From: Planctomicrobium sp.
GTDB lineage: Bacteria > Planctomycetota > Planctomycetia > Planctomycetales > Planctomycetaceae
Direction of reading: 5' to 3'
Assembly (NCBI GenBank): GCA_029259835.1
Contig: JAJDEL010000714.1
Coordinates: 1 to 9,167 of the forward strand
DNA: 9,167 nt
Within the stretch, counting starts at the first letter, position 1. The number at the start of each line of letters is the position of its first letter. Under the pieces are notes generated by a model that worked only from the letters and a program-made list of their open reading frames with translations, did no database searches and had not been told where the DNA came from. Of the stretch, positions 1 to 4,803 are shown piece after piece. The translations under genes were made by a program, and so were the position numbers.

Positions 1-1413
1 CGGTGACGACTCTGTATTGATTCTTGGGACTGATTCTCGTCTCGATTTCGGAGCCTCTGCGGTTTTTGCCGGGGCAGGTTTTTGACCGCCTTGCCAGGCC
101 CAGACTTTTTTTTGCCCGGACTGACTGGCGTCTGCCTGGAGTCCTTGCAATACCCCGCGAGCGCGTTTCGCATAAGGGGAATTCGGATATCGATTGATCA
201 CCAAATTGCAGTGCAACGCAACAGATTCTGGAACGTTTTTCCGTTGATAGAAAACCACCTGACTCCAAAGTCGGGCGACTTCTGCATCGTGAAGCTGGTC
301 GATTTCTCCCTGAAGCATTTGCCGTTCTTGTTGAGTCAGGTCAGGGAAAATTTGGAGCATTGTCTGCTTGAGATCGCGGGCATTGTCGAGAGCTTTGCCG
401 TCGTACTCCGGGCCTTCATAAGAGGCAAGCGTTACGTGCGAACCGAGAAGGTACGCATCCTTAAAGTGTGAACTGTCCGGGTACTGGTCTCGCAGAAGTT
501 CGTAGAGCCGTTTCGCTTCGACGAAATTTCGAATCCGCAAATTATGATTCGCAGCCAGCATTAGAGCATCGTCTGCCAGCGGTCCCGTTGCATCGTGCAA
601 CCAGATCGAACGTAACGCCAAGAGACCGCGACCGTCGGCATCGTAGGCTGGGCGGGTTTTGTCTGTCAGGTTAGGAATGACCGGAGGTTTCCAGGATGAT
701 TTTTTTGGTGTCTCGGGAACATCAACACTCACACCTTTTTCTTCATGTGAGACAAGTTGAATTTCTGAACCTGGTTTCGTGTCGAGGTCGCTGGGAAAGT
801 CAAGCCAGTATTGCGCGATCCGAAACATTTGTTTCGTCACACGATCCATGTGTCGCGTGGAAGGATAACGCAGCAGTAAATCGTCGTAGGAATCTTGTGC
901 GCGTGTGTAGCGTTTTTGGGCGAACTGACTTTCACCCGCAAGGAAGATTGCGTCTTCCTCGACCGGATCGCCGAAATTGTTGTAGTTGTCTTTGCTGGCG
1001 TAATCTTCAACGCCCCAGAAATTTTTCACTCGCGTGCCGAAAGTTTCATATCGCTCGCGACGTTGGGTCACGAGCGCTTTAAACGCTTTTTCCGATTCCG
1101 CGTATCGTCCATCTTCGTAGAGTTCTCTGGCTCTTTGAAGCTGTTTGTTTGCGGCAGCCAGGTCTGCGTCGGAACCACCGTGGATATTGGGGTTTTGATT
1201 TGCCTGCGAAGTATTGCGCAACCGACGCTCCGTTGGCCCCATGATCTTCCCAATTGGGGAGCGGAATCGCGGTTCCGCTTGATCATCGGCCACGGCACGA
1301 TTTGAAAACAACGACAGACTGCCGCACCCGGAGAACGAAACCGCTCCCACGAGAAGTGTCGATGCGACGAATCGTTGCCAATTTTTCAACGGTTTTGTGT
1401 TTTCAGTATTCAT
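1..1413 (-). CDS. BamD/YfiO-like outer membrane lipoprotein with TPRs, 3' end beyond the window
   Basis: The reading frame is open from an ATG at 1413 to the left edge (471 codons, no stop), so the C-terminus is missing. The N-terminus is a lipoprotein signal: charged start, hydrophobic stretch at about residues 15-28, then FSGC with the lipidated Cys at residue 30. Helical TPR-type repeats follow. They are visible at about 86-118 (LQRARELYEDGRYAESEKAF), 155-185 (GESQFAQKRYTRAQDSYDDL), in the middle (EAKRLYELLRDQYPDS) and near the end (VINRYPNSPYAKRA). The RYPxSxxxxxA pattern is typical of BamD/YfiO and YbgF-like proteins, which in Gram-negative bacteria sit on the inner face of the outer membrane and assist beta-barrel assembly. 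BamD itself is about 245 residues, so this is a longer relative. GAGGG lies about 7 bases before the ATG. The gene follows recO by 99 bp with no terminator between, so co-transcription is likely. The lipoprotein/TPR reading is firm; the exact role is inferred. Confidence 0.82.
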   Translation of the reverse strand, partial: MNTENTKPLKNWQRFVASTLLVGAVSFSGCGSLSLFSNRAVADDQAEPRFRSPIGKIMGPTERRLRNTSQANQNPNIHGGSDADLAAANKQLQRARELYEDGRYAESEKAFKALVTQRRERYETFGTRVKNFWGVEDYASKDNYNNFGDPVEEDAIFLAGESQFAQKRYTRAQDSYDDLLLRYPSTRHMDRVTKQMFRIAQYWLDFPSDLDTKPGSEIQLVSHEEKGVSVDVPETPKKSSWKPPVIPNLTDKTRPAYDADGRGLLALRSIWLHDATGPLADDALMLAANHNLRIRNFVEAKRLYELLRDQYPDSSHFKDAYLLGSHVTLASYEGPEYDGKALDNARDLKQTMLQIFPDLTQQERQMLQGEIDQLHDAEVARLWSQVVFYQRKNVPESVALHCNLVINRYPNSPYAKRARGVLQGLQADASQSGQKKVWAWQGGQKPAPAKTAEAPKSRRESVPRINTESSP

Positions 1414-1512
1414 TACTCGCCCTCTTGTTTGCTGCAAGCACCAAACAGTCGGAAGGGGAGACGGATGGGAAGGGAACCGATTGAAGAACAGCTCTAGAAA
1501 CGCCAATGCGTT

Positions 1513-2256
1513 CTAGAATCCCAGCAACTTCGTTGTCTTGGGACGTTTTCCCAAAATTGCCGAAATTACCGAGGTTAATAACTTGCGGATGTCCCGCCGC
1601 TGTTCTTGACTGATCGACAGTCGATCCAATGTGGCAGCATCACCTTCAATCAGTTTACGAATGACGGCAATAGCACCAGATTGAATCTCTGTCCTTTCAT
1701 ACTCCGGATGACCACATTGTGAACAGATCAATCCGGACTCAGAGACCCAAAATCGGCTCCGATCACCCAGAAATATCTGCGACTGGCAGATCGTGCAGGT
1801 CTCGAAATCAGGAAGCTGCCCGATTTCCCGTAACGTCAGCAGTTCAAATCGGAAGATTGCACAATATGGGGGGAGTTCTGAACTCAATACAGCGAGTGCC
1901 TCCACGGCAGCATCGTACAATTCCGGATGTGGGTCGTTTTCCTCGGTGAGCGAGTTGAGAAGTTCCGCAATATAGAACCCACCATAAAGATGTGTCAGGC
2001 TTTTCGGAGAAGGCTTAAAACGGCTAATGAGCTGCGCTTCAGTCAACAAGTCCAGACCTGATGACTTATGAATGAACACAACCTGGCATTCCGAAAGCAA
2101 ATCGAGAGAGCCTTCGAACGCACTTTTGAGCCGCTTCGCCCCTTTCGCCAGAGACGAGATCTTCCCAAAGTCGCGCGTGAATAGCGTCAACACGCTGCTC
2201 GACTCACTAAAGTCGACCTGCCGAATCACAATCGCATCTGACTTTTCCGAAGACAT
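1513..2256 (-). CDS. recO: DNA repair protein RecO
   Basis: RecO works with RecF and RecR to load RecA on SSB-coated gaps and also anneals single strands. The 247-residue product matches the family's usual size. The N-terminal OB-fold begins with the typical opening (SSEKSDAIVIRQVDFSESSS) and contains DFGKISSLAKGAKR, the basic stretch expected in RecO. The helical middle has YIAELLNSLTEENDPHPELY. A zinc-finger-like CxxC...CxxC follows, with Cys at about 154, 157, 178 and 181. The frame stays open upstream to position 2355, but the family start and an AGGTCG sequence about 8 bases upstream favour the ATG at 2256. An ATG at 2280 has no visible ribosome site. The stop is TAG. The gene points away from the plus-strand cassettes and toward the lipoprotein gene, with which it probably forms an operon. 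Confidence 0.92.
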   Translation of the reverse strand: MSSEKSDAIVIRQVDFSESSSVLTLFTRDFGKISSLAKGAKRLKSAFEGSLDLLSECQVVFIHKSSGLDLLTEAQLISRFKPSPKSLTHLYGGFYIAELLNSLTEENDPHPELYDAAVEALAVLSSELPPYCAIFRFELLTLREIGQLPDFETCTICQSQIFLGDRSRFWVSESGLICSQCGHPEYERTEIQSGAIAVIRKLIEGDAATLDRLSISQEQRRDIRKLLTSVISAILGKRPKTTKLLGF

Positions 2257-2326
2257 CCGTGTTCGACCTGAAAACGACATTCTAGAAGTCAACGAGCCAC
2301 CAAGGCCATTGATCCTTCCAAACTTC

Positions 2327-2355
2327 TTGACACTCCCTATCCGGTCCGGCAACAT
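2327..2355 (+). promoter_or_regulatory. possible sigma-70 type promoter ahead of the cassette genes
   Basis: A perfect -35 hexamer TTGACA (2327-2332) is followed after 17 bases by CAACAT (2350-2355), which matches TATAAT at only three of six positions. It lies about 88 bases before the plus-strand gene at 2443, in the 186-bp divergent gap with recO. This is a weak call based on spacing and one good box. Confidence 0.22.
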
Positions 2356-2442
2356 GCAGTGGAAGCATAGACAGAACTCTTTCGTCTTTCAAAGGCAGAA
2401 AATTTCTGGAGAAAAAGAAGTTATCACGTTTAGAAATTCACG

Positions 2443-2946
2443 ATGGGAAACTACTTCTGTCATTTGGACAATTCTGATGCGGAAGGGTTCTCAATATCCA
2501 ACGGCGGCACTTCTGTGTTTATCGCGGTCATGTGTTTGGCAGGGCACGAAATTGCAACGAATGATTGGCAAAAGGATTTGCTCACTTGGATCTCCACACA
2601 CGATCTACATGTAATCGGCAACGGAAATACAGGTTTCGACATATCGGAATTGGGATGGCAGGCTGAACGATTTGATGAACAGAAACGATTTATGCTCCAG
2701 CTTACCGAGCGAGCCCGATTAAAAACGAATTGGGAAAAACTGCCATACGAACCACCAATGGATCGGGCGGTTTATGCTTTGGACAAATTCGACGCCTTGG
2801 TACATACGTTTGAACTTGAACATTGCCAGAACACAGAACTCCAATGGATGATCGAGCCAAAACGACCTTTGATCCGTTGCCCCATGCATGATATATTCTT
2901 TCATTCGCAAGGCTGTGTGATTTGCAATGACGAAATCGCAGGCTGA
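2443..2946 (+). CDS. unknown 167-aa protein with a C-terminal CxxH/CxxC cluster, first cassette gene
   Basis: I do not recognise a named family. The product is 167 residues, soluble-looking, with no signal peptide or membrane segment. The middle is rich in acidic and aromatic residues (FDISELGWQAERFDEQKRF) and is probably helical. The C-terminus carries Cys146, His149, His154, Cys158 and Cys161 (CPMHDIFFHSQGCVIC), spaced like a small zinc-binding knuckle. That zinc role is inferred from spacing only. The ATG at 2443 is the first reasonable start. No good ribosome site is adjacent; a purine-rich run lies about 25 bases upstream. The TGA stop is only 13 bases from an attC-like site, which is how a gene sits in an integron cassette. 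The upstream end of the cassette could not be identified. Small orphan proteins of this kind are common cassette cargo. Confidence 0.65.
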   Translation: MGNYFCHLDNSDAEGFSISNGGTSVFIAVMCLAGHEIATNDWQKDLLTWISTHDLHVIGNGNTGFDISELGWQAERFDEQKRFMLQLTERARLKTNWEKLPYEPPMDRAVYALDKFDALVHTFELEHCQNTELQWMIEPKRPLIRCPMHDIFFHSQGCVICNDEIAG

Positions 2947-2959
2947 CAATCGCGAGATA

Positions 2960-3047
2960 AAAAAACGATGCTCACGAAGCCGGACTTGCGTGTGCCCCCT
3001 GTACTCAATGATTACTGGTTCCGGCTCGCTGATCTTTGCCGTTATGT
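2960..3047 (+). other. attC-like integron recombination site 1
   Basis: The left core ends in AAC (2964-2966) and the right core is GTTATGT (3041-3047). Between them an imperfect hairpin can be drawn. GAT (2967-2969) pairs with ATC (3032-3034), CA with TG, and CGA (2975-2977) with TCG (3026-3028). GCCGGA (2979-2984) pairs with TCCGGC (3020-3025). Bulged bases lie between the blocks and the loop is about 35 nt. The opening AACGATGC and closing GTTATG match attC site 2 (AACAATGC and GTTATG), and the lengths are close (88 against 91 bp). The site lies directly behind the stop codon of the preceding gene. It is less perfect than site 2, so confidence leans partly on the comparison. Confidence 0.55.
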
Positions 3048-3115
3048 CCCAAACGAGGTCGCAAGATCGTTCCGAAATCCAGTGCTGGATTTTATGACAC
3101 TTGAAGGAATTAGAA

Positions 3116-3448
3116 ATGAAACAATTTGTACTACTTTGCGTCGCAGTGGTCGTCGCATACGCCGGTCTGACGTTCGCATTTGCTCAAGAGAAGGCGGCAC
3201 CAGAGGCCATCACGCAGTATCGAGTAATGTCACTCGCCGACATGTTCAAAGATGATGAGGCCGCGATGAAGAAAGTAAAAGAAATGGTTGTCAACATATC
3301 CATAAATGGGCGACCTGCGAATGGAATTCGTCGAACTGATATGGATGCGGCAGATTATGAAAAGGTGCTGAATCAGATCTCCGACGATGGGTGGGAATTG
3401 GTTTCAGTAACGCCGGCAAACTACTGGGTATTCCAAAAGAAGCATTGA
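3116..3448 (+). CDS. small exported DUF4177-like protein, cassette gene
   Basis: This 110-residue protein starts at the ATG at 3116, preceded by AAGGA at a good distance; a TTG 15 bases upstream is a worse start. The N-terminus is a Sec signal peptide: MKQ, a hydrophobic stretch to about residue 20, then AFA before Gln, suggesting signal peptidase I cleavage near residue 23. The mature part is about 85 residues and ends with DDGWELVSVTPANYWVFQKK. That closely resembles the end of DUF4177-type domains, in which a helix precedes GWELVSV and a final beta strand with an aromatic-Phe-Lys-Lys end. No enzymatic function is known for that family. The gene lies alone between two attC-like sites, so it forms a cassette of about 535 bp (3042-3576). 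Export suggests an envelope or periplasmic role. It has no promoter that I can recognise and is probably read from upstream. Confidence 0.78.
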   Translation: MKQFVLLCVAVVVAYAGLTFAFAQEKAAPEAITQYRVMSLADMFKDDEAAMKKVKEMVVNISINGRPANGIRRTDMDAADYEKVLNQISDDGWELVSVTPANYWVFQKKH

Positions 3449-3491
3449 GTCTCAATGCGAACTCTCTGACTGCATAGCTGCGAATGTCGGG

Positions 3492-3582
3492 ACAGAACAA
3501 TGCGGTGCACGGGAATTGTGTATCAACCCGAATTTCCAAATCAAAACCGTCCGTCACAATCCCGTGACCGCCGGCGTTATGC
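3492..3582 (+). other. attC integron recombination site 2
   Basis: This is the clearest recombination site in the window. The cores are ACAGAAC (3492-3498) and GTTATGC (3576-3582). The arms GCGGTgCACGGGAaTTGTG (3502-3520) and CACAATCCCGTGACCGC (3555-3571) pair over 17 bp without mismatch. Two extra bases on the left arm stay unpaired (G3507 and A3515, lower case). AAT (3499-3501) faces CGGC (3572-3575) as an unpaired central spacer. The loop is 34 nt. Extrahelical bases, an unpaired spacer and AAC/GTT cores together are the structural signature that tyrosine integron integrases (IntI) recognise in folded attC. The site follows the DUF4177-like gene by 43 bases. Cleavage would be expected between G3576 and T3577. 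Confidence 0.75.
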
Positions 3583-3610
3583 CAATGAAAACCGAAAAGG
3601 AATACAGATT

Positions 3611-3853
3611 ATGAGTGATGATCACCCAAACATTGCTCTCCTGAAGCGAGTTGACCCAGCAAATGTAGCCGAGACCATAGACGTCTTTGCGGAAGACGTC
3701 GTCTTTCATTACATCAACCCTCTGCCAGGACACAGGGATGGCCTTCTGAAATATGGTTCTGAGTTTTCGTGTCCTGGCAGACTCTTGCATTGTAACAGTC
3801 AACGATTCATCTCAGTTGCGGCGCTGTGCCGCACACCTGATTTTACAATGTGA
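3611..3853 (+). pseudogene. truncated SnoaL/NTF2-like gene (third cassette cargo)
   Basis: The ATG at 3611 is preceded by AAAAGGA at about ten bases, and the frame runs 80 codons to TGA. The first 40 residues (NVAETIDVFAEDVVFHYINP) resemble the start of SnoaL-like or ketosteroid-isomerase-like proteins: a helix, then a strand of the form F-A-x-D-V-V-x-H-Y-x-N-P. Such folds normally need 110-150 residues. After about residue 42 the similarity ends and the rest (RDGLLKYGSEF, SVAALCR) shows no recognisable fold. The breakpoint coincides with the left arm of a 13-bp perfect inverted repeat at 3721-3781, so the gene seems to have lost its 3' half by rearrangement. An alternative is a genuine 80-residue protein. 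It directly follows attC site 2, as a cassette gene would. Confidence 0.55.
3709..3795 (+). repeat. long fold-back with a 13-bp perfect inverted repeat
   Basis: TCTGCCAGGACAC (3721-3733) and GTGTCCTGGCAGA (3769-3781) are exact reverse complements separated by 35 bases. Beyond a 3x3 internal loop (CCC against CTC), TTACATCAA (3709-3717) pairs with TTGCATTGTAA (3785-3795) if two right-arm bases are bulged. The whole forms a hairpin of about 87 nt inside the truncated SnoaL-like gene. It could be a degenerate attC-like site (CTTGCAT in place of GTTRRRY), the ends of a small insertion, or the scar of an inversion. The stem is visible; its meaning is inferred. Confidence 0.6.
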
Positions 3854-3861
3854 GTTGTACA

Positions 3862-3923
3862 GTTAGGCCAGCCGACGATTCAAATCGTCGGTGTTGTCAG
3901 TCGGATTCTACATCGATGTACAG
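3862..3923 (+). repeat. 62-bp repeat, copy A, with palindrome
   Basis: This segment is 52/62 identical, without gaps, to 6827-6888 in the same orientation; nine of the ten differences are transitions. It contains CCGACGATT (3872-3880), CA, and AATCGTCGG (3883-3891), a 9-bp-arm palindrome. CGGTGT (3889-3894) can also pair with ACATCG (3910-3915) using a G-T pair, so two overlapping hairpins compete for the same bases. It begins with GTTAGGC, which fits the attC right-core consensus, although no convincing attC stem precedes it. Two more palindromes follow directly (GATTCGAATC at 3934-3943 and CTGCGATCGCAG at 3949-3960). Confidence 0.75.
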
Positions 3924-3964
3924 GGCCGGAGCAGATTCGAATCGGCGACTGCGATCGCAGCTAA

Positions 3965-4228
3965 CATGGCGTAAGAGAAGCATCTCCGTTCTGGGAATGG
4001 GGCGTCAAGGGATCATCGGGAATAGACGAATTTTATCGATTTCGCCTAAATTGGTCGAAACTCATTCATCAGTTGTTGGTTGACAGTGGTATGAACGTCG
4101 TCTTTCACGGACACGACCACATGTTCATTAAGCAAGATGTGGATCGCGATGGCAATCTGTCGGCAGAGAAGATCGATGGTGCAGTCGACGCACTGATGAA
4201 GTTGGGCGAAAACAAAGACGTCAATGAT
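3965..4228 (+). pseudogene. remnant: metallophosphoesterase C-terminus fused to an EF-hand fragment
   Basis: The frame opens after a TAA at 3962-3964 and has no start of its own. Its first half (FWEWGVKGSS, then WSKLIHQLLVDSGMNVVF, HGHDHMFIKQ) matches the end of calcineurin-like phosphoesterases. In those, GHDH-type His residues (HGHDH at 4106-4120) ligate the two-metal centre and KQxLDG follows. From 4136 the frame continues without a break into DVDRDGNLSAEKIDGAVDAL, an EF-hand loop of the DxDxDG type whose twelfth residue is Lys instead of the expected Glu. A degenerate second loop (GENKDVND) follows. The join lies where phosphoesterase KQxLDG and EF-hand DxDRDG look alike, which suggests recombination at short homology. 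The N-terminal part of the enzyme, with the other metal ligands, is absent and replaced by repeat copy A. I read it as a decayed chimera, not a functional gene. Confidence 0.6.
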
Positions 4229-4285
4229 TGTTGGTTAGACACACTCCACTCTCAGCAGACTCGACACATTAAAACGGAAGGTACC

Positions 4286-4615
4286 ATGCTTAGACAAAGA
4301 TTACTTGGAATGACACTCTGTGCATCCTGCTAATTGTCGACCACATCCTCAGCACAGCATGTTGCAGCTAATCGCACGCTTCGAGTCGGCGACACGATCA
4401 ACGCCAACGTGTACGCGGACAACTCGTTCAAGCTGTACGTCAATGACGAGCTAAAAACGGGCGAGAGGGGCAGCAACGTGGAAATCGTGAGAGGGGAAAC
4501 GGTGACGAACGCCGAAGAAATCGTTCTCGAGGCAATCATCGGTCACAAATTCAAACTCTCAATGATTAACCAGTATTCAACGAAATTATTAGGAAACAAC
4601 TCATGCGTCGATTGA
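4286..4615 (+). pseudogene. small secreted protein gene interrupted by an in-frame TAA in its signal peptide
   Basis: GGAAGG lies six bases before the ATG at 4286. Fifteen codons (MLRQRLLGMTLCASC) begin a signal peptide, then TAA at 4331-4333, then the same frame continues LSTTSSAQHVAANRTLRVGD with a plausible AxA-type cleavage region and about 80 further residues to TGA at 4613-4615. Replacing the stop by one amino acid gives a normal exported protein of about 109 residues. The mature part includes NANVYADNSFKLYVNDEL, resembling beta-sandwich modules with a YxNG-like turn in planctomycete secreted proteins; this is a weak resemblance and the family is not identified. TTG at 4334 could serve as a restart but has no ribosome site and loses the signal. 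The end overlaps the next ATG (4603) by 13 bases, so the two genes were built as an operon. Confidence 0.6.
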
Positions 4616-4764
4616 TCTTGCTATCAATCCCGACATTCATCGTGGTAGCGACTGTTGCTTACCGGTGTGGGCTGCAAAATTCTCCGGTGTCGAATCGGCC
4701 AGACACTGGCCAAATTCAAGAAGCACTCATCGAGATCAATGAAATCGAACAATCGATCAAGTAA
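4603..4764 (+). pseudogene. N-terminal fragment of the TPR-deiminase gene, ending at an in-frame TAA
   Basis: The ATG at 4603 has AGGA eight bases upstream and encodes 53 residues: MRRLILLSIPTFIVVATVAY is a signal anchor or signal peptide, and the remainder is a charged helix (EALIEINEIEQSIK). The TAA at 4762-4764 is followed in the same frame by IYTRIGFYEKPLTL and then the intact 627-residue body. No frameshift is needed, only one sense codon in place of TAA (CAA, GAA or AAA would do by one change). The Cys at residue 22 is preceded by AYR, which is a poor lipobox, so a membrane anchor is more likely than a lipoprotein. As it stands the fragment would be a 53-residue membrane peptide. Confidence 0.6.
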
Positions 4765-4803
4765 ATCTACACGCGAATCGGATTTTATGAGAAACCGCTG
4801 ACG

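Noticed and set aside
1..1305. Several plus-strand frames of 70-136 codons
   Set aside because: All are antisense to the lipoprotein gene, whose minus-strand frame is open over the full length with a lipobox and TPRs.
2072..2614. A 180-codon plus-strand open frame
   Set aside because: It runs antisense to recO and then into the 2443 gene in another frame; the protein looks like no family and there is no ribosome site.
2968..3255. A 95-codon plus-strand open frame
   Set aside because: It starts inside the attC-like site 1 hairpin and overlaps the DUF4177-like gene in another frame, giving an Arg-rich nonsense protein.
3500..3610. A longer start for the SnoaL-like gene
   Set aside because: The upstream extension would translate the attC site 2 hairpin; the ATG at 3611 has a proper ribosome site.
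3949..3960. CTGCGATCGCAG palindrome containing the cyanobacterial HIP1 octamer
   Set aside because: There is one isolated copy, and nothing else in the window suggests cyanobacteria.
4331..4764. Reassignment of TAA to a sense codon in this organism
   Set aside because: The long genes for RecO, the lipoprotein, the sigma factor and the anti-sigma-like protein contain no in-frame TAA, so the two TAAs are better read as local lesions or errors.
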